A stretch of 64,000 nucleotides of DNA, taken from NCBI RefSeq assembly GCF_029223585.1, contig NZ_CP119424.1, positions 806,001-870,000 of the forward strand, in the 5' to 3' direction. This DNA comes from Photobacterium sp. DA100 (lineage in GTDB: Bacteria > Pseudomonadota > Gammaproteobacteria > Enterobacterales > Vibrionaceae). The position numbers and the translations under genes are program-made. The notes beneath the pieces are model-generated. The model saw only the letters and a list, made by a program, of their open reading frames with translations, did no database searches and had not been told where the DNA came from. Below are positions 1 through 8,364 of the stretch, piece after piece; position 1 is the stretch's first letter, and the number at the start of each line of letters is the position of its first letter.

Positions 1-16
1 TAACGATGAAAAATTA

Positions 17-271
17 TCAATCGCCTATGCCACTAATGATGTCTTTGCTCTTCACTTTCTTCTGTTCAGTGCCTTTTTTCTCGAGGAGAAATGATTTACT
101 GGCTTTTTTGCCGCTGAACGTCGGTGAACCCAATGGCACCCTGTTCTCGGCCAGAGGATCAACTGTTTGCATTCTGACCATTTTATTTAAGCTGTTGCCC
201 AATGCGGGTTCACCGCTCCAAGAGGCGTGGCAAAAAACTAGGGCTGCAATTGTCACGTAATTGATATTCAT
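17..271 (-). CDS. Small predicted secreted protein of the Tad locus
   Basis: An 84-residue frame starts 24 bases downstream of the cpaC stop, on the same strand. An AGAGGG ribosome site lies about nine bases before its ATG. The first 19 or so residues look like a signal peptide (hydrophobic ITIAALVF-type core, then a Ser-Gly-Glu region). The rest is polar and lysine-rich with no motif I recognise. Position in the pilus operon suggests a periplasmic or outer-membrane accessory of the Tad secretin, perhaps filling the place of RcpB/TadD-type proteins, but this is inference. The frame is complete and ends at the left edge of the window. Confidence 0.6.
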   Translation of the reverse strand: MNINYVTIAALVFCHASWSGEPALGNSLNKMVRMQTVDPLAENRVPLGSPTFSGKKASKSFLLEKKGTEQKKVKSKDIISGIGD

Positions 272-294
272 TTTGTTTATCCCTCTAGCTATCT

Positions 295-1770
295 TTACAA
301 GCTGTGGCCAAATTGCCCCTCAGAGCCCGCACTTGGCGAAAGCGTCACAGAAGATGTCGGTGTTGCCTGACGGTATGCGTTGTTTTCATTACTTTGTTTT
401 AGCTCGCTCATGCGGCCCAATAGATAAAACTCCCAATCATTAGGCTCGACAAAACTGTCTGTCGGCAGGGTGAGATCTTGTCTACGCACCGGCTTGGCAA
501 GTCTTGGAGTAACTAAAATTACCAGTTCAGTTTCACCCTTACGAAATGATTGGCTACGAAAAAGTTGGCCGATGACAGGGAGATCTCCCAAGCCGGGGAG
601 CTTGTCGACAACATCTGTAACCGTTTCATTCAATAAGCCGGCAATCCCGATGGTTTGGCCATTGCCAAGCTCGACGGTGGTCTTCGCGCTGCGCTTAGAC
701 AGGGCAGGCACAAAAAACTGGGAAGCGGTCCCGCTCGGCGAGACAGTGACAGCGTTTTGGTTGGTGATTTCACTGACTTCAATGTTAAGTGCAAGGTTGA
801 TACTGTCACTGGATGAAACGGTCGGAACAAATTGCAATCCGACACCGAACTCCTTGAATTCAATTGTAATATTTTCATCGTTGGGTACGGGGATTGGGAA
901 TTCACCACCTGATAAAAATTCAGCACTTTCACCGCTAAGTGCAGTCAAGGTTGGTTCGGCAAGCACTTTTGCCAGCCCATTGGTTTTGGCGATACTAAAT
1001 GCGGCGCTAAAAAGGGTACTGCCGCTGAGATAACTGGCGAACAGGCCATTATCTTCAATGTTTAGAGGAGCAGAGATTATTTCAGTTATGATATTTCCTG
1101 CATCGTCAACAGGTGGGACCACCGGAATACTGGCACCACCATTGACCGTACCCCAAGTCCAGTTGCTGTTATTGCGGGCGAAGACAAAATTAGAGTCAAA
1201 TTCTCTGATCAGTGAACGTTGAACTTCAGCGACAGTGACTTCAAGCATGATCTGGTGTGAGCCGCCGACGTTCATCAGGTTGATGATCCCGGTGTCTTTG
1301 CCTGTGAAAGTATTCGCAATTTCCTCAGCCATGGCAATTTTTTCTGCACTGGAAACGTCGCCGCCTAGTACGAGCTTGTTTTGGCTGGTATAGACCGAGA
1401 TTTTCTCTTGCGGCATGAATTCATACAGTTTTGCTTTTAAGGCATTTAAATCGTGTGTGACTTCAACGTCCAATACTGTGATGAGTCTGCCACGTGAATC
1501 CCAAACGATAACATTGGTAGTGCCGAGCGCTTTACCCAGTACATAGATTTTATTGGAACGAAGAATGAGGATGTCTGCTACGTCCGGATTCCCGATAGAG
1601 ATTTTTTTTGCACTACCCGGGATTTCGATCAGCCGAGACTTATGCTGAGGCACTGCTATTGACTGCGTTCTTGCAGCAAAACCTTCACTGCTGAGTAACA
1701 AAGAAAAAAGCACTACTATAACAACGAGTAATGACCTAGATAATGTTAATGAGTTCTGATTGCTTTCCAT
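295..1770 (-). CDS. cpaC: Tad/Flp pilus secretin CpaC (RcpA)
   Basis: Outer-membrane secretin through which the Flp pilus would pass. The 491-residue protein begins with a signal peptide (about residues 1-33), then a pilus-formation N-terminal domain (about 38-105), a BON-like stretch (about 108-165) and a secretin core (about 230-430). The core ends in the typical secretin tail with LGDLPVIGQLF and ELVILVTPRL. Start ATG is preceded by AAGGAAG nine bases upstream. It lies 25 bases after cpaB in the order flp-tadV-ATPase-cpaB-cpaC. Length and domain order fit the CpaC/RcpA family. The region after about residue 445 is serine- and threonine-rich and probably flexible. Confidence 0.93.
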   Translation of the reverse strand: MESNQNSLTLSRSLLVVIVVLFSLLLSSEGFAARTQSIAVPQHKSRLIEIPGSAKKISIGNPDVADILILRSNKIYVLGKALGTTNVIVWDSRGRLITVLDVEVTHDLNALKAKLYEFMPQEKISVYTSQNKLVLGGDVSSAEKIAMAEEIANTFTGKDTGIINLMNVGGSHQIMLEVTVAEVQRSLIREFDSNFVFARNNSNWTWGTVNGGASIPVVPPVDDAGNIITEIISAPLNIEDNGLFASYLSGSTLFSAAFSIAKTNGLAKVLAEPTLTALSGESAEFLSGGEFPIPVPNDENITIEFKEFGVGLQFVPTVSSSDSINLALNIEVSEITNQNAVTVSPSGTASQFFVPALSKRSAKTTVELGNGQTIGIAGLLNETVTDVVDKLPGLGDLPVIGQLFRSQSFRKGETELVILVTPRLAKPVRRQDLTLPTDSFVEPNDWEFYLLGRMSELKQSNENNAYRQATPTSSVTLSPSAGSEGQFGHSL

Positions 1771-1795
1771 ATCTTATGCTTCCTTGAAAGGCCCG

Positions 1796-2578
1796 CTAAA
1801 TACGAACACTCACACGACTGGTGTCGGTTCCTTTGATAATGGTGACGCTGTCAGTGGTTCTTTGGTAAACCTTAGGTTTTTCTTCTGGGTCATTAGGGTT
1901 ACGCAATGAAAGTTGTAGCTCGCCTTTAGACTTAGCGGTGATCAGCGATTCGGCCTGTTTGGGGGTGAGCTCGAGAGTGACCGCGCGGACAATAATCGGT
2001 TTGGATTCGTCCGTTCTAGCTGTTTGGTCGACTGCTAAGATTTTGATTTTTTTTAAGACAGTTTGAGCTCGGCTGATTTTTTCTTGGGCATAAATCACAT
2101 CAACATAATCGCCGGGCAACAGGAAACCGGCGACCCCGATGACGTCGTTGACCCGGATTGTGACTGCGCGCATGTTGGGGGAGATAAGTGCTGCCAGCGT
2201 TGTGCCTTCGCCCGGCGAGACTAACCGTTCTGAGCGCAATATATCGCCAGCAAAAATCTCATTGCGCGCCAATTTCCCAATCACATCGGACAGTTGTGGG
2301 TAGCCGGTTTGAGCAACCAGCTCCTCAGGGTAGTATTCAAGCTTTAGGTGTTTGGCCTCGAGTGGTGTGCCTAAGGGAATATTCTGTTGTGCGACGACAC
2401 GTGCAACTCTCGGCTGCTCTTTGATCACCTCTTTGATGACTTCTATGCGTTCGGGCTCTGAAGCCACAGGGGGGGTGGCGGCTTGTTTTTTCTCTATCCA
2501 GTTATTAGCAAGCAGTAAGGCACCAAACCCCATTGCGACAGATACAGAAAGCATTAGCAGCAGTTTGCCGTTATTCAT
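1796..2578 (-). CDS. cpaB: Flp pilus assembly protein CpaB (RcpC)
   Basis: A 260-residue inner-membrane anchored protein with one N-terminal membrane segment (about residues 5-27) and a SAF domain beginning near residue 55 (VARVVAQQNIPLGTPLEAKHL), followed by the RcpC/CpaB C-terminal domain. In Tad systems CpaB works in the periplasm with the secretin. The ATG overlaps the last codons of the upstream AAA+ gene by eight bases, and AGGAGG lies about nine bases before it, which suggests coupled translation. Family assignment is firm from the SAF motif plus the position next to cpaC. Confidence 0.92.
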   Translation of the reverse strand: MNNGKLLLMLSVSVAMGFGALLLANNWIEKKQAATPPVASEPERIEVIKEVIKEQPRVARVVAQQNIPLGTPLEAKHLKLEYYPEELVAQTGYPQLSDVIGKLARNEIFAGDILRSERLVSPGEGTTLAALISPNMRAVTIRVNDVIGVAGFLLPGDYVDVIYAQEKISRAQTVLKKIKILAVDQTARTDESKPIIVRAVTLELTPKQAESLITAKSKGELQLSLRNPNDPEEKPKVYQRTTDSVTIIKGTDTSRVSVRI

Positions 2579-3899
2579 GAGATGTTACCTCCTGCTCATC
2601 GTTGACAAAATAGCAATCCCAGACAGTTTGCATTAATTCTGGGGTGATGATCGGTTGATGCTGGTAAAACTGAATTTGGTTACTGCACATGGCGACCAAA
2701 TCTCGCGGGTAACAAGGCAGTAGAGGAACGGCATAGGGCCTGTGAAGCTGCTCGAAAACATACTCTAATACGTCTGCCGTGGTAGTAAGTTGATGTCTGT
2801 CGCACTCGTTGTGCCACAGCGTGGTGTAATCGTCCGCGGATATGGGCCCGAAGTTGATTTTGTAGCCTATTCGCCGGAGAAAAGCGTCATCAGCAAGCTT
2901 GGCCGGATGGATGTTTGATGAGAACACCAATACTTGCTCGAAAGGGATGTCAAAGTGATCGCCAGAACTTAGCGATAAGTAGTCGATCTTTTCTTCCAGC
3001 GGAATAATCCAGCGGTTGAGGATGGCATCGACAGAGACCTTCTGCCTGCCAAGATCATCAATGAGAAGTATGCCGTTGTTGGCTTTCATCTGAAGGGGCG
3101 CCCGATTGATTTTATGGCTTGGGTCAACGGTAACTTCAAGCATATCAGCAGTGAGCTCTCCCCCGACAACGACTTCCGGCCGCTGGCATTTCACTAGTCG
3201 ATTGTCGTAGCCGTCATCTAGTAGCAAGGATTCTTCCTGACTCTGTATCGGCTTGTGGATGATAGGGTCGAATAGCTGAATAATCTGATTGCCAATGCAA
3301 ATCGAATAGGGAACAAAGACTTGTGACTTGAAAAGCCGGATGAGTCTTCGTGATATATAGGTTTTCCCCGTGCCGGGCAAGCCGTAGATAAAGATCGCCC
3401 GCCCGGAATTGAGTGCAGGCCCGACTGTGCCGATAATGTCGTTGGGTAGGATCAAATCATTCAGCCCGTTGCATAGTATGTCAGGGGTGACCAGTTCTTC
3501 CTTGGTGGTCTGGCTGAGGACCAGTGCCTTGTAGTGGGGCAATGAGATGGGGGCAGGACCTAGATAACCGTCACGCTGGATCTCATGCTGTGCCAGGTTT
3601 CGCCCTTTGTTGGTGAGGCCGTAGCGAATACTGGCGGAAAATCGCCCATCGGAGCGAACTTCGACATACGCTTCTGACTTTTGTTTTTGCAATATTTGCT
3701 CGATGATATTGCCTGATAACCCTAGTTTTTTTGACAGGCCGACGACATCATCGTCAGTCACTTGGGAAAGGTGCTTAATAATAAGGGTTTCGAGTAAACG
3801 AGCAGGAAGGCCAGTTTGCTCTAGCGTTTTCGGCTTGAGAGTCAGTGTGTTTGACTGTGACTTGGGCCTTTTTTTAAGTATTGACAAATCGATACCCAT
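2571..3899 (-). CDS. AAA+ ATPase of the Tad locus
   Basis: A 442-residue cytoplasmic ATPase between tadV and cpaB. Visible motifs: Walker A GLPGTGKT at 173-180, Walker B ILLIDD at 277-282, a sensor-1-like FSSN at 326-329 and a possible arginine finger FLRRIG at 340-345. The first 110 residues look like a winged-helix-rich region. It is not the usual Tad motor TadA or the MinD-like TadZ, which would be expected further along the operon beyond the window edge. MoxR/ClpX-like remodelling of pilus parts is a reasonable guess, not shown. The start was moved to the ATG with AAGGAG just upstream rather than a GTG two codons earlier. Confidence 0.8.
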   Translation of the reverse strand: MGIDLSILKKRPKSQSNTLTLKPKTLEQTGLPARLLETLIIKHLSQVTDDDVVGLSKKLGLSGNIIEQILQKQKSEAYVEVRSDGRFSASIRYGLTNKGRNLAQHEIQRDGYLGPAPISLPHYKALVLSQTTKEELVTPDILCNGLNDLILPNDIIGTVGPALNSGRAIFIYGLPGTGKTYISRRLIRLFKSQVFVPYSICIGNQIIQLFDPIIHKPIQSQEESLLLDDGYDNRLVKCQRPEVVVGGELTADMLEVTVDPSHKINRAPLQMKANNGILLIDDLGRQKVSVDAILNRWIIPLEEKIDYLSLSSGDHFDIPFEQVLVFSSNIHPAKLADDAFLRRIGYKINFGPISADDYTTLWHNECDRHQLTTTADVLEYVFEQLHRPYAVPLLPCYPRDLVAMCSNQIQFYQHQPIITPELMQTVWDCYFVNDEQEVTSHE

Positions 3900-3929
3900 G
3901 ACCACTCCTTAGCGAGATGAGGTAAACCG

Positions 3930-4436
3930 CTAGAACAAGTAAAATTCACAAAATACTGTTGCGAGTAAAATAGCCCCTCCCATAGGTACAGCACTGCTTG
4001 CGGTAGTATTGGCTTCGGGCTTGAGATAGCATCCGAGTTTTATCGACTGGCACCAACGTGACAGCATTGGTGTTAGTTCGCCGTAGCAGGATAATCTTGA
4101 AAGGGATAGCAGCCCGGCAAAGCCGACTGCAACAGCAATAAGTATAATTATGTTTGATGGGCCGAAGAAAATGCCTAGAGATGCTAAAAGTTTAGCATCT
4201 CCAGCGCCGAAAAGACCGATATAAAACAGAATTATACAGATTGAAAGTCCAACAAATATACCTGATATTGCGAAAAATATTGGAGCCGCACTTATTGAAC
4301 TTGTGATGTCCGAGTTATAAGTTAATTGGATGGTCCCAATTACCACAATGGACAACACTAAATAATTTGGTATTTTGGAATACTTAATATCATATAGTGC
4401 AGCGTAGAATACCAAAATAATTATGGGCAGACTCAT
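3930..4436 (-). CDS. tadV: Type IVb prepilin peptidase TadV/CpaA
   Basis: A 168-residue multi-pass membrane protease of the A24 family, which cleaves the leader of the Flp pilin. The two catalytic aspartates are visible: D16 in LYDIKYSKIPN and D80 in GAGDAKLL. It is short, as is normal for TadV enzymes that lack the methyltransferase domain of PilD. It follows flp by 29 bases and precedes the AAA+ gene by 30 bases, so the three are probably co-transcribed. Confidence 0.92.
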   Translation of the reverse strand: MSLPIIILVFYAALYDIKYSKIPNYLVLSIVVIGTIQLTYNSDITSSISAAPIFFAISGIFVGLSICIILFYIGLFGAGDAKLLASLGIFFGPSNIIILIAVAVGFAGLLSLSRLSCYGELTPMLSRWCQSIKLGCYLKPEANTTASSAVPMGGAILLATVFCEFYLF

Positions 4437-4465
4437 GGTATATTCCGTTTTCCGCGAATAACGTT

Positions 4466-4657
4466 TTATGAGCCACTATTAGCAGTAGCTAATTCATCTT
4501 TAAGACCACTGATTGTCGTTTCTACTTCCCCACCTAACTCAGAAAACGCCGTTACCACCGCGGCAGCTACCAGTGCGCCTGCCACTGCGTATTCGACTGT
4601 TGTTAGTCCTTCTTCATCACGATAAAAATCAATAAGGAACTGCTTAAATGATTTCAT
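4466..4657 (-). CDS. flp: Flp family type IVb pilin
   Basis: Major pilin of the Tad system, 63 residues. The ATG at 4657 was chosen over longer starts because AGGGAG sits seven bases upstream and it gives a standard Flp leader. The leader ends in EEG (residues 15-17), followed by the type IVb signature with E22-Y23 in LTTVEYAVAGALV and a single hydrophobic helix. It is the first gene of the operon, so its abundance would be set by the promoter in the AT-rich stretch upstream (4658-4951). Confidence 0.95.
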   Translation of the reverse strand: MKSFKQFLIDFYRDEEGLTTVEYAVAGALVAAAVVTAFSELGGEVETTISGLKDELATANSGS

Positions 4658-4951
4658 GGTGTAACTCCCTTGATAGCAAAGATGTTTGTAAAAATTTGTC
4701 TTCCGACAATGTAAATTTAGTAAGAGGAAACAAAAAATCAAAAGCAAATTTTGTGTTTTTTTGTGGTATTTATTTTTTTAACTGCATGTTTTTTGTAAGT
4801 GCATGATTTCTAATAAATATGATTTTTATTAATTTTGAGGCGTTGTCTCAAAAGTAAGAATATATGCACACAGTTGATTTTGTGCTGGTGTTTTTAATTT
4901 TTGTCTTATAGTTGATAATAACTGGTGTGGGAATATAATTATAATTATAAT
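4658..4951. promoter_or_regulatory. AT-rich region upstream of flp
   Basis: About 290 bases with no credible gene, very AT-rich with long T runs. It lies before flp on the minus strand and after the DUF4136 gene, and presumably carries the tad operon promoter and the terminator of the DUF4136 gene. I could not pick a convincing -35/-10 pair. AT-richness of this kind is typical of H-NS-silenced surface-structure promoters; that point is inference. Confidence 0.4.
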
Positions 4952-5467
4952 TTAATTTGGCGGAAATTCTTTAAATATTTCATTGATTTGGCTTTCGATA
5001 AATATTTTTCTGGATGACGGGGTCATGGCGTCGGTGAGGCGGCGTTGGGACGCTGAGCGCCAAATGACGAGGTTGGTCTTAGGGTCTATCAATTCAATGA
5101 CTATTTTGCCATATCGATACTCTCTAATTGGTGTTGGAGTAGAGTAAGCAATACCCACATTTCGGTGATGGTAGCCTAATCCTAGAGAGGTGCCATAAGT
5201 CTGGAAGTCACTATGTTCTTCAATAAAGTGCCTAACTAATAAGTCACCCTTTTCTGTCACGTTAGTAATCCCTTTGGTGTAAAGCTCAGTTCGTATAGCA
5301 TCTTCTATACGCTTTCCATCAAGGGTTGTTGCCTGTGTTGTAGCAAATTTAGCGAATTCGTAGGTTTTGTAACTCGAATAGTCAACCGCTGAGTTGAAGT
5401 CTGTAATAACTTCTTTTGTGCATGCTGAAAGAAATATAAAAAGTAATATTATTATTTGTTTAGTCAT
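4952..5467 (-). CDS. DUF4136 family lipoprotein
   Basis: A 171-residue predicted lipoprotein. The N-terminus is a short hydrophobic signal followed by a lipobox LSAC with the cysteine at residue 16. The body matches the DUF4136 pattern (DFNSAVDYSSYKTYEFA near the start, then a tail with LIDPKTNLVIWRSASQ). Members are small envelope lipoproteins of unknown function. AGGTGAG lies just before the ATG. It is a stand-alone gene or is co-transcribed with the small gene 42 bases upstream. Base composition is more AT-rich than the genes further right. Confidence 0.85.
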   Translation of the reverse strand: MTKQIIILLFIFLSACTKEVITDFNSAVDYSSYKTYEFAKFATTQATTLDGKRIEDAIRTELYTKGITNVTEKGDLLVRHFIEEHSDFQTYGTSLGLGYHHRNVGIAYSTPTPIREYRYGKIVIELIDPKTNLVIWRSASQRRLTDAMTPSSRKIFIESQINEIFKEFPPN

Positions 5468-5509
5468 CTCTCACCTGCAGCATTAGTCGAGTGATTTTAA
5501 TTAATGTAT

Positions 5510-5713
5510 TCAGGTTTGCTGATCGCATATGATTACACCGTCGTTAAATTCGACAGCGAGGGGAGATAAATTTTTCAGTTTATTCTGAAGATGAAAACTA
5601 TGTGGAAACTGGCAATAAATTTCATACTCTTTATGCAATCCGTTGTCTAGAAAAGCATCCAATACTTCGGCAGTGTCAGCGATTAACAATCTTGATTGGG
5701 GTTCTAAGTACAT
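5510..5713 (-). CDS. Small hypothetical protein
   Basis: A 67-residue frame in the same direction as, and 42 bases upstream of, the DUF4136 lipoprotein gene. No signal peptide or membrane segment is evident. The sequence has a globular mix of residues, with two cysteines and no motif I recognise. Only a weak AGG lies close to the ATG, so the start and even the gene are uncertain. Kept because its composition looks protein-like and because it leaves no overlap with other genes. Confidence 0.45.
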   Translation of the reverse strand: MYLEPQSRLLIADTAEVLDAFLDNGLHKEYEIYCQFPHSFHLQNKLKNLSPLAVEFNDGVIICDQQT

Positions 5714-6014
5714 ACCTGACTCACATCACACTTTTAACTTTATTTGTTCAAGCATAGCTTAGCTTGATGTGATTGCTCATGTGTAAACAGAGGGTGGCGA
5801 CAAAACCGACCTGGATGTTGCTTGATCATGACATACCGAAAGAACTTAGGTATTCCAATAAGATTAAGAATAAATGAGATAGAGGTAACTGGAAATTCTC
5901 ACTATGCTTAATGAATAGTTAATACAACGTAACCCACTGACAAATAAAGCTTCAATATTGATGTTTGATTCGATTCTATCGCACTGTGTCATAATCAGTA
6001 GGTAAGGTGAATAC
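5714..6014. other. Intergenic region, divergent
   Basis: About 300 bases between a minus-strand small gene and a plus-strand lipoprotein gene. No frame of convincing length or composition was seen. It must hold two divergent promoters, but I see no clear operator or hairpin. Confidence 0.4.
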
Positions 6015-6506
6015 ATGGGCAAATTTTTTGTGGTACTGCTTGGTTGTAGTCTGGTACAAGCTTGTGGAAGCCAGCATTATGCCAAACCCACAATTGATGA
6101 TAGCAAAGACATTGCCAGCCTTTCTGCGCAGTACGTTAACGCAACAAGAGGGGGAGGGTGGGATTTTACCTCACTGTTACCTGGCAAGGTGTATCATCCC
6201 CGTGACGGCTATATTCATTACAAGCGCTTGTGGTGCTTAGATGAGGGGAAGGGGTCGATAGAGGAATTCCAGCGCTTTATGGCCGATATCTGTACCAGCA
6301 AAGGTGGCAAGATGGATGCCGAGTGGTGTATTTCCAGCACCCACAGTTATCCCGTGTTCAGAGCTTCGATAGAACCCACGGGAACGACCTGTTCCGGCGG
6401 AAATATAGCGGCAAGTGTTGATACCATTGAGCCAATATCTTCCTCTACGGCCTCTGAGTGGCGACTCTATGCCGAAAAAAAAGGTTTTGTGCCGCCACAA
6501 AGATGA
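6015..6506 (+). CDS. Predicted lipoprotein of unknown function
   Basis: A 163-residue protein with a short signal and a lipobox VQAC whose cysteine is residue 17. The mature part carries six further cysteines, which suggests disulphide bonds in the periplasm. No known domain was recognised. The start has a reasonable AAGGTG site a few bases upstream; a GTG eight bases earlier is in a different frame and opens only a short frame. The following crotonase gene is 76 bases away with its own strong ribosome site. Confidence 0.75.
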   Translation: MGKFFVVLLGCSLVQACGSQHYAKPTIDDSKDIASLSAQYVNATRGGGWDFTSLLPGKVYHPRDGYIHYKRLWCLDEGKGSIEEFQRFMADICTSKGGKMDAEWCISSTHSYPVFRASIEPTGTTCSGGNIAASVDTIEPISSSTASEWRLYAEKKGFVPPQR

Positions 6507-6582
6507 ATTTCCAATGCGGTGCTTTGTTGAAATTGTGTTAATGTCTATGGTGTAACTGGACTGACCACATAAAGGAGTGCTT

Positions 6583-7389
6583 ATGTCATGGACACGATTG
6601 CTGGTTGAAGAGAAGGACGGTGTCGTCACTGTTGTACTCAATAGGCCAGATAAGTGCAACGCTTTGGATATGCCTTTGTTCCGTGAATTGGACAAAGTTA
6701 GCCGTGATCTTCGCAAGCGAAAGGACGTTCGTGCAGTTATTGTCCGTGGGGCGGGTGGCAATTTCAGCAGCGGCCTTGATGTCAAAAGTGTGGTGACATC
6801 ACGGTCGAATGCTATATCGCTGCTAGCGAAATGGTTACCAGGCAATGCCAATATGGCCCAGCGTGTATCGCGCAACTGGCGCAAGCTTCCTTGTCCGGTG
6901 ATAGCCGTCATCGAAGGCAAGTGCTGGGGCGGGGGAATGCAAATCGTTCTGGGGGCTGATTTTCGAATTGCAGCACCGGATGCTGAGCTGTCGATAATGG
7001 AAATACGCTGGGGCCTAATGCCGGATATGGCGGGTTTGATGTCTCTGCGTGAAGTGGTGCCGAAAGATGTCGCCATGCGCTTGACGATGACGGGGGAAAT
7101 CCTCGAGGCCAGGCAAGCCAATGCGCTGAATTTAGTCACTGAAGTGGTGCCACAGCCAATGGCACGAGCCCAAGCGTTGTGCCAATCCATTATTAATGGC
7201 TCTCCGGATGCGATTGCAGCGGTCAAATTGACGACCAACCGTTGCTGGCATAGCTCTGAGCGCCGCTTGTTGGCCAGTGAGACGTTAAACCAGATCCGGC
7301 TCATTTTCGGTAAGAATTTTCTTATCGCGGGCAAGAGACAGCGGCAAAAGGTTGATGTTGATTACAAACCGAGACAGTCTTTTTGGTAG
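6583..7389 (+). CDS. Crotonase/enoyl-CoA hydratase family protein
   Basis: A 268-residue acyl-CoA-binding enzyme of the crotonase fold. The oxyanion-hole segments are seen at AGGNFSSGLDV (57-67) and GKCWGGGMQ (112-120). E140 and D148 in EIRWGLMPD match the spacing of the catalytic Glu and Asp of dienoyl-CoA isomerases, but the earlier acidic position after the GGG is Q120. That makes an isomerase role more likely than a classical hydratase; substrate unknown. The ATG at 6583 was chosen because AAAGGAG ends five bases upstream; a GTG two codons earlier is poorly placed. Confidence 0.85.
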   Translation: MSWTRLLVEEKDGVVTVVLNRPDKCNALDMPLFRELDKVSRDLRKRKDVRAVIVRGAGGNFSSGLDVKSVVTSRSNAISLLAKWLPGNANMAQRVSRNWRKLPCPVIAVIEGKCWGGGMQIVLGADFRIAAPDAELSIMEIRWGLMPDMAGLMSLREVVPKDVAMRLTMTGEILEARQANALNLVTEVVPQPMARAQALCQSIINGSPDAIAAVKLTTNRCWHSSERRLLASETLNQIRLIFGKNFLIAGKRQRQKVDVDYKPRQSFW

Positions 7390-7446
7390 ATGGCCGCCAA
7401 TGATGGATGATTAGATAAGGCTGCTTATATTTGATGGTTACAGGCG

Positions 7447-8022
7447 ATGAAGCTGGCTGAGAAAGACAAAGATTCATTTAAATTCATTGCGGCAGTTGTG
7501 GTCGTCATTACGGTTGTCCATGTCTTCAATATCCTTACGGCCGGCTATCTGTCTGATTTTGGCCTGTTACCACGTCACTTTACTGGTTTTACCGGTATCA
7601 TTGCCTATCCCTTCCTCCATGGCTCATGGGGGCACCTGATCAGTAATATCTTTTCTTTTTCTGTCTTGGCTTTTCTGCTAACCCGCACCGGGTTAGCCCG
7701 GCTGATAGCTATATTTATGATTAGCTGGTTGGGGAGTGGTCTTGGAGTCTGGTTATTTGGCCGGATGCACTACCATATCGGATTGAGTGGCATAATTTAT
7801 GGCTTGTGGGCCTATTTACTGATGTATGCCATCATGTATCGCAGCGTTAAATCTATTGCGATTGCCATCCTGGTCATGTTTTTCTATGGCTCAATGGTAT
7901 GGGGTTTTTTACCGACCCGGGAGTGGATTAGCTACGAGAGCCACTTGTTTGGCGCAATTTCCGGTGGGTTTGCTGGCTTTTTTTATGCCCGTCGTGATAA
8001 GCAGAGGTACGAGAGATGCTAG
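7447..8022 (+). CDS. Rhomboid family intramembrane serine protease
   Basis: A 191-residue polytopic membrane protease. The catalytic dyad is visible: S114 in GLSG (112-115) and H166 in YESHLFGAISGG. The conserved H63 and N67 in SWGHLISNIFSF form the oxyanion and loop region. It lacks the cytoplasmic N-terminal domain found in GlpG, so it is a minimal six-helix rhomboid. Substrate is unknown. Its end overlaps the start of the DUF1840 gene by seven bases, so the two are likely co-expressed. Confidence 0.9.
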   Translation: MKLAEKDKDSFKFIAAVVVVITVVHVFNILTAGYLSDFGLLPRHFTGFTGIIAYPFLHGSWGHLISNIFSFSVLAFLLTRTGLARLIAIFMISWLGSGLGVWLFGRMHYHIGLSGIIYGLWAYLLMYAIMYRSVKSIAIAILVMFFYGSMVWGFLPTREWISYESHLFGAISGGFAGFFYARRDKQRYERC

Positions 8023-8354
8023 TGACTTTTAAGTGTAAAGTGCATGGTAACGTTGTCATGTTCGGTGATGTAGCCAAACAAATGCTCCGGTTTATGGGGC
8101 ACTGCGAAAATATTCCGGGAGCACTCGATCCCCAAGACATCGATGATGCGTTATGCCGGCTAACCAGCGAAATAAACAAGCTACACCAACTGGAGCTGCA
8201 GGCTGCGGATGAAGACGCTGGCGATGTTGACGATGTGGCAGAGTTAGATATGGAGCCAGTGATCAGCCTCCATACTCGTGCTACACCGCTCATTGAAATG
8301 CTTCAAGCGGCTAAAAACGCTGACTGCCATGTGATGTGGCAAGAAGGGTGTTGA
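8016..8354 (+). CDS. DUF1840 family protein
   Basis: A 112-residue small cytoplasmic protein matching the DUF1840 pattern (start MLVTFKCKVHGNVVMFGDVA, then a helical region with acidic stretch near residues 65-80). Function is unknown in the family. The ATG overlaps the end of the rhomboid gene by seven bases. It ends only ten bases before the stop of the convergent DJ-1 family gene. Confidence 0.85.
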   Translation: MLVTFKCKVHGNVVMFGDVAKQMLRFMGHCENIPGALDPQDIDDALCRLTSEINKLHQLELQAADEDAGDVDDVAELDMEPVISLHTRATPLIEMLQAAKNADCHVMWQEGC

Positions 8355-8364
8355 GGAGCCGGGG

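Noticed and set aside
6237..7334. A 365-codon open frame on the minus strand over the crotonase gene
   Set aside because: It is wholly opposite to a gene with clear family motifs and ribosome site; its translation is Arg/Ser/Thr-rich with no known domain.
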